A DNA stretch of 64,000 nucleotides, from positions 459,501-523,500 of the forward strand of contig NC_056759.1 in assembly GCF_018687715.1 (NCBI RefSeq). The letters are read 5' to 3'. The stretch is from Carya illinoinensis. Its lineage: Eukaryota > Streptophyta > Magnoliopsida > Fagales > Juglandaceae. The position numbers and the translations under genes are program-made. The notes under the pieces were generated by a model that worked only from the letters and a program-made list of their open reading frames with translations, was not told the DNA's origin and did no database searches. Numbering within the stretch: the first letter of the stretch is position 1; each line of letters opens with the position of its first letter. Below, piece after piece: positions 24,770 to 37,627 of the stretch.

Positions 24770-26572
24770 TCGATTGGAGTCCTCTGCAGCACTAGGAAGT
24801 GATATATGGGAGGGAGGACTTGTTGACAGAACAAAAAGATATGCAAAAGAAAGGAAGTTCTGCCATGTAACTTTGCTTGTAAATGACAATTTTTAGTCGT
24901 TTAATTGATTAAAGAGGAATAAAATGTTCCTTGACAAAGATGATGCCTTGAGCTGAAGCAGTCCAAAACTCATGCCTATGGTCAAGCAATTAGCAAAAGC
25001 CCAATTATAGATATATTCTCTACTCTGTATCGACTTCCTAATTTATACTTGCATCTATCTAGAACAAAAGTGTTTGTTTCTAAAAATTGGGTGCAAACTC
25101 CAACGACAAAAAGATAAAAGATAAGGAGAAGGTGTCACAAAAGTCGGGCCATTGGATCAAGTTTCAGCAAAGCTGCGTATTGCCTTACTACTGCTATGAA
25201 ACATAAATATATAGTTGCGTTAAAACGTGTACGTACGTGTATTTCCAAAAATATGATACGAATAAAACCATGAAATATAACCTTCGTAGGGGAAATATCT
25301 TTTTAGTTATGGGTAGAGAATTTTGAAGATAACAGATGGGTTTATAGCACTTATAATAATGCTGGTTTTTTTTTTTTTTTTTTTTTTTTCTTAAAGGTTG
25401 GATTCCGATGAATATTGACGCATGACACGAGGTGTTAGTTGGACCTGTCACCTAACACCTCATTGTTTAATGATTGGCACTTCCAAACTTATATTTTGCA
25501 TAAAGTGTATTTTATAAATTAGTCTCTTGATTGTTATCGTTTTTCGATCGTTATTTGGTGTATGTTTAATACACGACCAAATTCCAGCATTCTCCTACGT
25601 ACGTACAGTTATTGATGGAATGGCTCTAGAGCCTAGAATCAACGCAGAGAGGACAGATAATATTGATGGAATTCACACGAATATAAATCGTAAATAAAAA
25701 TTACTAATTAATTACGTCTAAATACCTAAATTTGATTTCCCTTTTATCTTTTTTTGGGGTGTGTTATAATAACCAAATGAATTCTCATACCTCACGAAAT
25801 ATATGAAAAAAGAAAAATTTTATATACTATATTATTATTTTATTTTTATCTTATTATACGATATAAATAAATTTACCACATTTTATACAATAAAATGATA
25901 ATGAAATTAGAATATAGAATATAGCAATATTATTCGTTAAAATATATATATAAATATAGCCATTATTAAAAAGCTATTGACCAAGCGATAAAATAAAAGA
26001 CAGTACCACTTAATTAATTTCGCAATAATATAGTAATGTTAGTAAGTATGCGCGTGACATCATGAGACTCTCATAATATATAGAGAAGTCAATTTTTATG
26101 ATGAAATTCAACCCTATCTCTTACATTAAATCATGAATCTATTGACCATGGCATTTATTATTGAAAAAAAGAAAGAAGCGAAGATAAATATCATGGATGA
26201 GTACTAGTATTAATTTGGACTGTGATCATGCACAAATGATGTACAACAATGTGGTTGTAAAACTTAAAAGAGATCTAGATCATACTTTTAATTTGAGAGA
26301 TACGGAGCATGTACTTATATACTCATATATATATATATATATATAAATTATTAGTGGCATTGTTCATGCATGTATGTAGATGAAAAAAAAAAACCCTATA
26401 GTCCGAACTATATATGCATGATGGAGAATACGTACGTAGGTCGAGATAAAAAGGTTGGTTATGATGAGCGACGATTGAGGATACAATCACAGATTCAATC
26501 ATTATCGATAAGACTGAGAAAAATTAATTTAGAATGAAATTATATTAACATAATAATTACACGCATGACTAC

Positions 26573-26603
<31 letters not shown>

Positions 26604-26822
26604 TATTTATATATGTGTATGTGTACGTACGTACGTGTGGTGTATATAGTAGGTATGGAGCATCAATTTTACTCATAGCATGCATGTCATCATTGCCATG
26701 TACATCTACATCATGACATATTTGTGCAAAAGAGGCACATGATTGATCTGAAAAACTGCATGCCATGTAAATCATCGTCATTTTTTATTTTTATTTTTAT
26801 TTTTTTAAGACATTGTCATATT
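24770..26822. other. AT-rich intergenic spacer
   Basis: Contains the NPF 3' UTR, a poly-T tract (25367-25389), TA microsatellites (26325-26345, 26572-26595) and CGTACGTACG-type runs near 26622-26636. No gene or RNA was recognised. Confidence 0.55.
24918..24923 (+). terminator. putative poly(A) signal of the NPF gene
   Basis: AATAAA about 150 nt after the stop, in a U-rich context. Plausible near-upstream polyadenylation element only. Confidence 0.4.
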
Positions 26823-28230
26823 TGTTAATGTATATGTTAGTGAATGTGTTATGTGAGTTTCATATTGGTTGAATAAGATTCTTGTCTAGTCTTTCAGTTT
26901 CGTTACATTGTATAGCACAATGATATATATAGATCAATTCATTAATACAATTATAACATGATATCAGCGCCACTACTATGATCCTCTAAGTAGTACTAGT
27001 AATTGTAGTAAAGTTGATCTTTAGAGAGAGAAGCTCTGGCCCCTCTCTAGAGAGAAAACAAATCGGTCTTTGCCCTAGAGGGAGGTGGGACTCCCTCCTC
27101 CCTTTAGCTTTCTTTCTTTAGTTTTTTTTTCTGTTTCTTTTATTCCAGTTTCGTCTGTTGGTTTTTGGCTTCTGTTTGGTTTTTATCAATTGGCTTTTGC
27201 GGTTATGGTGGCTTAGCTCTTGGCCCCTAGTTACAGTGCCATCTTGAAGCGAGGACCACCTATAAGGGTCCCGAGCAACCATGGGAGGTGGCTCTTTGCA
27301 GAGGAGACGTGCGGCGAGGCTACGGCAGCGCGTAATAGACTGGTGGATCTAGTTGGCTAAGAAGCTGGCTACCCTATTTTGTTGACGCAAGGTTGACGAC
27401 GATGGACTACGGTGAGGTGAGGCTATGACGGGGTGGCTCGACGGTAAGAGGCTCGGTGCTCTGTTTCGTAACAGAGCGATGAGGCTGTTGGCCTTCTTTC
27501 TATCTGGTTTTGGCCGATGGTTGGACGGGCTTATCTAGGCATCGTGGTGCTTCCCGTGCCTTGTGGTGTTGGTCGGCAGCGCAGCAGTTCACGCTGCACA
27601 GTAACAGAAAAGGAAGAAGGGGGCGGCGGGTTTTAGAGAAGAAACCCTAGTCCGATCCAAGCCTAACCTAGTTTAGGCGCCTCTTTTTGTAACAGGTTGG
27701 GCCCCCACGAGCAAGTTGGGTCCTTGGATTAGGCTGAGCCTTTTGTTTTTACAACCCATTCCTGTTTTTGTTTTTCTGTATTTGTTTTTTTGTTTTGATT
27801 TAGCTTTTATAAATAAAAATTATAGACCGGTGTCCCACTCCTTTTTTAAAGGAAGGTGAGTGTTTGTCCTACTCTTCTTTTGGAGGAATGTAGGTGTTAG
27901 TACTCTTCCTTATTAGGAGGAGAGAGTGTAAATGTACTCCTCCTCTTTGGGAGGACGGAGCGTGGGTGTACTTCTCTTCTTTGGAATAAAGGTCGTATTA
28001 TCTCTGTTTTGATAGAGAGCTTTCTCTTTTGACTGCGGTCAAGAGAAGAGGTATAGAAGTTTAGACAATGTCTGTTACAAAAAAATTTGTTGACGGGGAA
28101 GCTCCTAAATAGTTGCGTTAGTTGACTTATATTCTGGTTTTTCTGTATTGATAAATCACAGTTATAACTTTGTTTATGAATGAATGCAATGAAACATTTT
28201 CCATCCAAAAGTAAAAAAGTAGTACTAGTA
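26823..28230 (+). mobile_element. non-coding LTR-type element or fragment (TRIM/LARD-like)
   Basis: A 136-bp segment that starts TGTTAATG and ends TATAACA (26823-26958) is followed directly by TGATATCAGCGCCA, a near match to the initiator-tRNA primer-binding site TGGTATCAGAGCC. That layout is LTR plus PBS. The following kilobase is unlike its surroundings: noticeably richer in G and C (about 27230-27720), without any long frame, then a 34-bp tandem repeat. No second LTR was found, so the right border is a guess placed where composition returns to AT-rich. Confidence 0.45.
27828..28005 (+). repeat. degenerate 34-bp tandem repeat, each unit a small hairpin
   Basis: About five units. The three central ones are exactly 34 bp and run from about 27866 to 27969, each starting near TACTC and holding a pyrimidine arm (CTCTTCTTTT, CTTCCTTATT, CTCCTCTTTG) followed by a complementary purine arm (GGAGGAA, AGGAGGAG, GGGAGGAC). 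Flanking units are more diverged. Confidence 0.65.
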
Positions 28231-28369
28231 ATTTTTATCATTCTCTATATTCTTTTGTTGCATGTCTCAGTCTTTTACAATTGAGCCATTCAAGTGTTGC
28301 TTACTTCCATTAGATAGTTGTAATAGTTGTAAGGATTATTACAAAATTTCAGAATCATTGTGCCCGAAG

Positions 28370-28650
28370 TTATGTTTTGATCACGTGGTACACTGCTAGG
28401 AAGATCTTATTAAGATCGACTCAATATCGTCATAATCAGTCAGATCAAAGCTTGCACGTGCCTCCACATGCCATCCAAAATTCATGTCGTGCTGCATTCG
28501 CTCTGAAGCTTCACATCCACGCACACGCACATCTCATCACTAACTTCAATTCCAATCTTGAATCCCAATCTTGTCACGTTGCCACACCGCCGCCACGTCA
28601 ATAGCCTTCCACATCAATGACACGTGATTTTAAATTTATATAAAAGGTTA
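28370..28650 (+). promoter_or_regulatory. promoter-like island: three G-box cores and a TATA motif, no gene seen
   Basis: CACGTG occurs at about 28380, 28455 and 28621, with extra ACGT cores (GCCACGTCA near 28591, GTCACGTTG near 28573), and TTTATATAAAAGG at about 28635. The block is GC-richer than the AT-rich DNA around it. No coding frame follows within 1 kb, so it may drive a non-coding RNA, be a distal element of the neighbours, or be chance. Confidence 0.3.
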
Positions 28651-29250
28651 CTATGTTTTAGGGTTATAACTAATTAATGGCTAGCTCATTTAAAAAATAA
28701 ATAAAATTAATGGCTAGCTAGCTTGGTACGTAACATAATGCAAAATAATTTATTGCCAAGAATTCAATATATGTATATATTTCCTAATAATATTTTGCGT
28801 ATCTGATAAGATAGCACCTTTGAGAAATTAAATATGTGATATAATATAACAATTTTTTTTTCTTTTTAAAGATGGAAATTCATATAGATATATATATATA
28901 TATATATATATAAACTCGTGTGCTTCTGTTCATTTGTCGTTTAATTTAAAATCCCATGCATGTTCTAGTCTGATAAATCTGAATCCCCGATTTAAGTTCG
29001 GTTAATTTATATACCCGAAAAAAAGGAGAAAAATGATTTACAAAGACGTTAATTGTTTTTTTTTTTCCTTGCAATTTATATATATATTTTTTAAAAGGTC
29101 AAAAGAATTGGGCATGCAGCAGCTAGTCCCATTGATTCCAAAATCAGTCTAAAATTACCATCAGTACGATATATATATATATGCACTTGCTGCAAAGCTG
29201 CACTTTCAGTACTGATCCTGATTCGCCCCTTCCATATCCAAAATCTTTCG

Positions 29251-29273
29251 TTTCTTCTTCTTCTTCTTCTTCT

Positions 29274-29350
<77 letters not shown>
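29251..29350 (+). repeat. (TTC)n-(TC)n microsatellite
   Basis: About nine TTC units followed by about 36 TC units, isolated in the spacer with no gene within 3.8 kb downstream. Confidence 0.95.
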
Positions 29351-29355
<5 letters not shown>

Positions 29356-30348
29356 ATTTAACTGGATGTATATTATATCTCTAATACTTATGCCTCTATA
29401 TATAATATCTTCGATCGATAGGATTTGATTTAGCTTTTTTAATATATAAATTGAATCTAGTCCCTGATCCCTTGATATATAAACTCTAGCTAATTTAAAA
29501 TTTATTTATTTCTTGATAACTTTCATTTTCATCTATATACTGCCTAGTTTTATAAGATTTTTCACAGATTAAACATATATATTACCGTGCATGGTTCTCT
29601 TTCGGAAAGTCTTCTCGACACACACGCCAGATTAATGAACTCACCATCGTTATACCTTTTAGATCTGACATTTGTAGCTGAAAAGAGACAAGTGTATTGC
29701 TTTCAAAACCCATCACAGATTTTGAAGTCTATCGAAGTTGGTCCAAACTGTACTTTGCCTTTTTTTGCATCTATCTTACTATTTTCCTTTTTGGTTTCCT
29801 TATTATTTATTAAAATAAAAAAAAAATTTGTCTATTGGACGTTTATCTGTTGAATCCTCTATTTTTTATGAATGGTGATGTTGAGTCTTTGTATAGGTAA
29901 ATAGTGTTATCTCTTAGATGTTTATCTAGAAAGAATATCAGTAACAGTGAAGACTAGATCAGTCACAAAAAAAAATAGTGTATTAGTAGAGTTTTAAATA
30001 TATTATTTTAGTTTATAATGTCATGTTTGATATATGGACATCTTATAATATATTTATTCATAGATATAAATTTTTTTGATGAATAATAATGACAGTTTTT
30101 CTTAAAAGAAAAAAAAAAAAAGTTGGAAAAGCTTGTATAGCAACCTATATGTCAATTAAGTGTCGTTAACAAGGAAATTCCATGCATCATGTAATGGTTG
30201 CATGCGTGGACATTGGATTCTAAAATGTACATTAATTATGGATGGACGTAGTACTTGACGTGTGCCAGGTCATTAAATTTCCACATCTAAAATTTCTTGT
30301 AGGCACCAAGAAATGCCAAGAAGGTCATCACATGACAGACACACGTAT

Positions 30349-30540
30349 TAATGTTTGGTTTGGTTAGTAAGAATTTTAAGATAATAATTTTAAAATTATT
30401 ATTATTATTTTAAAATTTAAAAAAATTAAGAAAAAATTAAATTATTTATTATATTTTGTATGAAAATTTTAAAAAATTATAATAATAAAATAAAAATTTT
30501 AAATTTTAAATAGAAAATTTTAATGGCTAAACCGGATCTA
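30349..30540. mobile_element. possible MITE, AT-rich imperfect palindrome
   Basis: The left arm (GTTTGGTTTGGTTAGTAAGA, followed by AATTTTAAGATAATAATTTT) and the reverse complement of the right arm (GGTTTAGCCATTAAAATTTT) can be aligned with several mismatches around an AT-only core. No target-site duplication was defined. Confidence 0.3.
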
Positions 30541-33068
30541 ACAGGCCAGGTACATCACACGACACGGTCTAGTACGTACTACTACGTACATCCTGGCCCC
30601 ATCGCATATATCGAAGATTAATCCTTACCTAATCTTTTTCATCTACGTGTCGTAATGATCCATCCGATCACAAGCAGCTAGCATAATTTTTTTATAATGT
30701 AGCATATATAATTATCTCTTAAACTGGCCTGGTTTAGGGTTTTTTTTTAACCGTACGTACGTATAAGAGCCATTCATTAACTGGCTTTAATTTGGAAGTA
30801 ATTCGATTATAATCATCCCCAAGAAGAGCAGACCGGACATGATTAATGGATGATATACCAACAAACATACATGAACACACATACACGTTAAAATTTATAT
30901 ATATATATATATATATATGAGGGCTTGCTTAATGGTAACACCATTTAATCCATTATTTAAGGCAGCTCCCACGTTAGGTAAAGTCTTTAAAATTAAAAAT
31001 TAGATATTTTTTAAATTTCTTTTTAAAAAATAAAAATCAGTTCATTAAATAAAATTTTAAATAACTTTTTTTATTTTTTAATATGTGCAAGGCTCCATGA
31101 TAATAAATTTAATATTTAATATAATAAATTATTTATATTTTAAATCATTTTTAAGATTTTGTTAAATCGAAGTATAAAATTTACATTGAAATCTCATTTT
31201 AAATTGTAGTATTCAATATAAATTTAAAAAAAATTATTTAAAGATTTTAAATACAGTCTCATTTTATTGAAAATTTTTAAAATATTCTATATAATAATTT
31301 ATATTTTATTGTATTATAATTACGAATAATTAATCTAAATTTTGACTTAAATTTCAATTTATACAGAGTGATCCTGAATCTATATATATATATATGTATT
31401 TGCGCACACGTGTGAGTACTTTTAAAATGAAACCACGAAACAAGTCGGCGTATTATTTTTGTTACATGAGTCTGTTCAATACACATATATACATATGGAT
31501 TTATCAAAATATATATATACACACACACATCTGACCATTTGAGCACCCTTCTAGATTCATATATATTATATGTGTGTGTATTCGATAAGGATAGAATATT
31601 GAATTAATCGCCAACCCAAAAGCACGGCGACTAGTTGATATTAATTGAATTATTTCTTCAAAATTTAATAGTTTCATATGTTTTTACCAAATATGTAATA
31701 ATAATAATACTATCTATTTACCAAAATCAGAAGCGGCTCTGTATATATAGCTTTTCTAGAGATCAAGGACAATGGAAGAAGGCGGAGGCGAGACCCACAC
31801 TGCTCATTAATTTGATTATAAAAACCAGAAGAGTTTCCCTCCGGAGTCCGGAGGACTGAGGCCCGGTCGACGCATTTGGCCCCCCTTTATTATTATTATT
31901 ATTATTATTATTTATATATATATTAAAAAAAAAAAAAAAAGAAATGGTGCGACATATACGGAGAGCAGACGATAAGGTCAATGTCGTATCATTCGGTAAT
32001 TAAATAAAAAAGACTATAATCCTAATGACAGGCTGTCGCAAACAGCTGTATAGACACGTGTCCGAGGAAGAGTGCGTTGGCGTTCCGGCGGTCCTAAATT
32101 GGCACGAAGAAGAATTTAGTAGTAATGGATACCGGTGCTCATATTCTCTCGTTGACAGCTATGTCACAGTCACCGTAGATTTTGTGAGAAAATAATAAAT
32201 AAATAAATAAATAAAATCCCGCTGTTTCCTTCCGTGGTTGTATCTCGATTGAGGTTGTGCGCTGCCACTCCACTGCCGCCTGCCCGCCCATTGTTTTGAT
32301 TGATGGATTTGCAAATGACGCAACAAAAGGAAAGGAAAATTAATCACCCATAGACCAGCTCTTATTTCAAATACGACTTTACTCCTTTGCAACCTTAAAA
32401 ATAGACTGATTGTTCAACTCCAGCGTATTGCTTTAATCCTAATATTATTATTATTATTCTTTAAAGAAAATACGATTTACTCGTAGAAATTCGATAGTAA
32501 ACGCAAGAGGACAAAAAGAAGTTTCAAGCTGAGCTAGAATATTGAGACGTACAAGGAACGACAACTGTTACAAATAATCCATTAATCCGTACTATACCCT
32601 TTTACAAATTAAATTTTTTTTTTAATTTTTTAAAGAAAAAGTTGTTTATGTTCAGCTATTAATTAGAGAATGGTATAGGCTAAGTCATCTTCATCTTCAT
32701 ATAATTTTGTTTTATTATTTATTAAAAGAATAGTGAAAGACTTTTTTAAAATTTAGATGCGGGATGAATGTTGATCAATTTAAAGACTAAATTCATTGAG
32801 AAATCAAAAGAATTGTAAAAGGAAAGTCCTTAATTGTCTCCCCCCGAATTTGCATGGAAATGGGAGCGTCCACATTTTTGCATTTGGAACTGTTTTCAAA
32901 TTAAGAAACAGAAGTTGATAGTTGAAACTGTTTTTCCAGTTGAGTTTATGAGCCTCGACACAAAACCAACTCAAGAACTTTGTACAGCAGTTTCGTCTGA
33001 AAATGGGTCCTACCAACAAAGTGTTGTACTAGCTGGCACAACTGTTCTGACAGACTGGTTCTTCCCAT

Positions 33069-33070
<2 letters not shown>

Positions 33071-33113
<43 letters not shown>

Positions 33114-33114
33114 T
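33071..33114 (+). repeat. (TC)n tract in the patellin 5' leader
   Basis: About 20 TC units ending about 125 bp before the ATG at 33241, on the coding strand; two more CT-rich clusters follow (33150-33170). Confidence 0.9.
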
Positions 33115-33240
33115 TTAAGCCCTTCCACCGCACCTAAACAATCCCCCCTCGTCTCTCTGTCTCTCTGTAAACGCTCTGACGCTGCTTGCTCTCTGTTTCA
33201 CACAAACACAAACACAAGCGGATTAATTGTTTTCTTGTCC

Positions 33241-35592
33241 ATGGCTGAGGAACACCAAAAGCCAGGGTCAGAAGTTCCGCCATCCACCGAGCAAGGGGTG
33301 GCGGACAAGCCCACCGATGAGAAAGAACCGCCAGCACCGGAAAATCCTGGTCCGGTTGAACAAGTTGTCGAGGCCGATAACCCAAAGGAGGGCCCGAAAG
33401 CCGACGAGGTCGTCGAAGTGAAGATTACCCAATCGGTCTCTTTCAAGGAAGAAACCTACGTTGTGGAAGAGCTACCTGAGTCGCAAAAGAAGGCACTTGA
33501 GGAGCTGAAGCAACTCGTCCAAGAGGCCCTTAACAAGCACGAGCTCACTGCTCCACCGCCGCCTCCTCCGCCCGCTAAAGAAGAAGAGAAGAAGGAGGAG
33601 GCCGAGATCAAAGAGAAGGAGAAGGAGACCAATCCTTCTGCTGCTGCTGAAGACCCCAAAACAGAAGAACCTCCCAAAGTGGAACCGGACGAGACCGTAG
33701 CACCGCCCACTGTGGAAGCGGAACATGAAGAGCCTCCCAAGGTGGAGACCTACGAGTCTGTAACAGCACCACCACCGGTGGAAAAGAAAGAAGAGGTTGT
33801 GTCTGAGGTGGTGGCGGCCGAAACTGTGACCGAGACAACTCCACCTGCGGAAGCCAAAGAAGAAGAGAATTTTCCACCAGCACCACCCACCGAGGTCATT
33901 GCTGAGGAGGTGGTGGAAAAAGTGACCGCCGCCGATAAGGATGATACGACCAAGAGTGTGGAGGCAATCAAAGAGACCATAGTGGTCGAGGTCTCGGCTC
34001 CTCCGGCAACAACTAAACCAGAGGAGCCAGCCACTGAGGTAAAGGAGATTGCGGCGGAGCCAAAAGAAGAAGTCCCCACACTTCCTCCGCCTCCGCCTGC
34101 GCCTGAGGAGGTCTCCATCTGGGATATTCCGCTGCTTCAGGATGAGAGAAGCGATGTGATCCTCTTGAAGTTCCTGAGAGCCAGGGATTTCAAGGTCAAG
34201 GACGCCTTGGCCATGATCAAGAACACGGTCCGGTGGCGCAAGGAGTTCGGGATCGATGCCCTTCTCGAGGAAGACCACGGAAATGAGTGGGACAAGGTGG
34301 CTTTCACCCATGGGTATGATAAAGAAGGCCACCCTGTCTGCTACAACGTCTTCAGCGAGTTCCAGAACAAGGAGTTGTATCTGAATACCTTTGCCACTGA
34401 AGAGAAGCGCCAGAAGTTCCTGAAGTGGAGAATTCAGTTCTTGGAGAAGAGCGTCAGGAAGCTTGATTTCAGTCCTACTGGCATCTCTTCCATTGTTCAG
34501 GTCAACGATTTCAAGAACTCCCTTGGAATCGGAAAGTGGGAGCTCTGGCAGGCCATCAAGCAGGCCGTTCAATTGTTCCAGGATAACTACCCTGAATTCC
34601 TAGCCAAACAGGTACTGTCCATACACATACTTTAAGATAATTGTTTTTTGTTGCAGTTTATTGTGTATTTTCATCGAAATGAATAGGGAGTTATTTGTTA
34701 ATATTGAAGGTGTTTATCAACGTTCCATGGTGGTACATAGTCTATAATAGGATGATCAGTCCTTTCCTGACACAAAGGACCAAGAGCAAGTTTGTATTTG
34801 CTGGCCCATCAAAGTCTGCTGAAACCCTTTTCAAGTGAGTCTAATTCATTCATTTCTTTACCCTTTTTGTTTTCTTGATCGGTCATTGAACGGCTCTCTC
34901 CATGATTCCTTGTTCTTTCCCGATGCTAGAATCATAATTTACTTTTTAGTATGTTCAAAGGCTTATTATGCTTGTAAACAATGGTGAATTTAATCACTCG
35001 AGTCAATATTATCGCATAGTCTAAAGCTTTTCTCGCTGGTTTGGTGCGTGTTTGGCTGTTGTTAATTAAACAGATATATATCGCCTGAACAAGTACCGGT
35101 TCAGTATGGTGGGCTAAAGAGGGAGGATGAAGAGGAATTCAATACTGCGGATCCCGTTACAGAGGTTACAATCAAACCGGCATCCAAACACACCATTGAA
35201 TTTCCAATCTCTGAGGTGGGTAGGCCTAGTTTTGATTAAATTCAACAAAAATATTTCATAAGTTAAAATTATTGTTACTTTTAGGGGTACATGTGGTATG
35301 ATATGGCATTGTTGCATGCATTTGCATTTTGCAGACTGGACTGCTGCTGGTTTGGGAAGCAAGAGTGGTGGGTTGGGATGTGAGCCACGGAGCTGAATTT
35401 GTGCCCAGCGCCGAGGGCGGGTACACTGTGATTGTGCAGAAGACAAGAAAGATTGCCCCAGCTGATGAAACAGTGATCTCTAACAGCTTCAAAGTTGGTG
35501 AGCAGGGCAAGGTGGTGCTTACCTTTGACAACCAAACCTCCAAGAAGAAGAAGCTCCTGTACAGATCCAAGACCAAACCCTCCTCCGATTAA
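33241..35592 (+). CDS. PATL: patellin (Sec14/CRAL-TRIO + GOLD), longer copy
   Basis: Phosphoinositide-binding peripheral membrane protein of the patellin family, linked to cell-plate formation and membrane trafficking. The start is ATG 33241 (MAEEHQKPGSEVPPSTEQ); the codon two before it is not ATG. Exons 33241-34611, 34710-34834, 35074-35215 and 35335-35592 join in phase to 631 residues. About 1-290 is a disordered, Pro/Glu/Val/Lys-rich acidic region with loosely repeated PPKVE blocks. CRAL-TRIO-N begins near WDIPLLQDERSDVILLKFLR, then the Sec14 lipid-binding fold (CYNVFSEFQNKELYL; VFINVPWWYIVYNRMISPFL). The GOLD domain fills the last two exons (GWDVSHGAEFVPSAEGGYTV; ending KLLYRSKTKPSSD). 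Intron positions and phases equal those of the patellin at 38517-40657, which faces it tail to tail. Arabidopsis PATL1 or PATL2 is the nearest type, from the long N-terminus. Confidence 0.95.
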
Positions 35593-37587
35593 GCTTTGAA
35601 TAAGCAAACTACTCTAGAGGGCCTGTTTGTGTATATTCCCAGTCAATTGGGAGGCATTTGAATTGCAGTGCAGGGCAGGGTTCTAAAGGTTTTATTTTCT
35701 TCCTCCTGTTGGCTGAAAGTTAACTTTGTTGGGAATTTAAGAAGTGGGGGTGATTTATTTATATATATATATATGTTCTAAGTAATGTTGGGATATTTTG
35801 CCATTTGGTTTTGGTTTGTAAACAATTACAGCTGAAAAAAAAAACAGTATGAGATGCATGAGATGGGGACACATTTGAGGTACATATGTTTGGGGAATGG
35901 GCATGTGTGGACCCAAAATTCTTGATACTCTTATGCCTGTAAAGTTTGTGTAAAGTTGGTGTAATTCTATATTTCTTGTTCTATCTATATTTGTATATTA
36001 GCCAATTATCTATATTTGAATTTGAAACAATCATATCTGACTGCTGTTTTGATTCTCCTTTCTCTGCTATAGCTGTGACTAACTTGTGTTTCTGCTTAAA
36101 ATGAAAAATATTATGACCTTGTTTTTAGATGTTTTCCAAAACCAAAACGTAGAGAATGGTACTGTGTCTAGCTTGCGCCTTTCTGCAATCCGCGATTGCG
36201 TTTTCACCATTACGACAGACACAGAACTTTGCCTCGTAGAGTCTCGTACTTGTGAACCTCTCTAAGCAAGACAATGTAATCAGCATTGGTGAAAATGATC
36301 AAAAGTTGATAATAATAATAATAATAATATAGAGGTGCGGATTCTGCCACCCCACCCAGAGCACATGCGAATGCATTCTTTACGATAAATTAATAATTAC
36401 TTAGACACGTTTTATGTTACGTAATGTGTTTTTTTTTTATTATTTAATTTAATTCAGAATGGGTAAAAATTAAAGAGTAATGCTACATACAGTCATTTTT
36501 GCGCACTCCTTGCGCACTCCACTGATATGATTGGCTGGATTAATTTTTTTTTAATACACAACCAATCATATTACTGGAGTGCACAAAGGAGTCCGTAAAA
36601 ATGATTGCACATAGAATTTTCCAAAATTAAAATGGCGGCACTGTAGTTAGAGCGATCGAGTCACAACATTCTATATTATCTATGTCTTGTTTTATCCTCT
36701 GTTTTTTTCCCCATAACTTCGTTTAGCTTGATATTGAGGTTGTTAACAGGCGGCGGCAGGGGCAGGGGCGTGTTAGTGTTTTGTCATGTAAAGTTTCATT
36801 ACAAGTTAGTTGATTGCATCCAACTCCCAACAATACTGTTTGTCTTTCAATAACTACATACAATCTTTTAGGTAAAATGTCATATGAATTAATCCCCCTA
36901 CTCCTTGGGGGTTATGTTCTGGTAATCATTTGTGTCTCCCACTGATCGTGTCTCTTACACCTCAAATCGAATTTTATTATGGTTTTTCAGATATAATGAG
37001 GAGGGACCCCAACCCTTCCACCTTTCATTCCAATAATCTTATTACTCTAAATACATATATATAGCGATCGATTATTTGGAGTGTTTGATGTTTCGCCATC
37101 AAAAAGAAAGTTCCAAATGAAATGACACCCATATATTATAATATTATTTGTGTAATGTCTTTTAATTTGTTTTATTAGACATCTTTATCTCTACCTATGT
37201 CTATTAAGGCCTTCTTATCACATAAATGTTTTTTTTTTTTTTACCTGCAGCGATCAGTATTGTCGCTTTCTTACTTGAGATAAGGAAGGATCCTCTGGTC
37301 CAAATCGATATCAATGGTTTCTGACTTTTTATTATTATTTGTGTTTTGAGTTGTTGAATAGGAATAGTTTATAAGGAGCAATGAAGATCAAATCAAAGTA
37401 CAAGGTATGTGTCATAGAATCAAAACTAGAACTAATCTCGAAACTGTAATACAAACAAAAGCAAAGTGGAGACTAGGGGAGGGACATCACCCACAATTAC
37501 ACCATTCGTCAATTTATATATCTGGGTTTTTTGTCATTTAACCATATTTTATTCTTCTTTTCTTTCTACTTTGTTAATTTCGTATGG

Positions 37588-37627
<40 letters not shown>

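Larger units (their letters stand above)
28651..33240. other. AT-rich intergenic spacer up to the first patellin gene
   Basis: Includes many TA microsatellites (28893-28912, 30897-30917), an ATT run (31888-31912), TAAA-type runs (32195-32213), a MITE-like palindrome (30349-30540) and, at the right edge, the patellin promoter and leader. Open frames are short and composed of repeats. No gene was recognised. Confidence 0.6.

Noticed and set aside
33472..34572. A 366-codon open frame antisense to the first patellin exon
   Set aside because: Shadow of the Glu/Pro-rich coding strand; its Leu/Arg/Gly-rich composition has no domain and no ATG-led gene logic.
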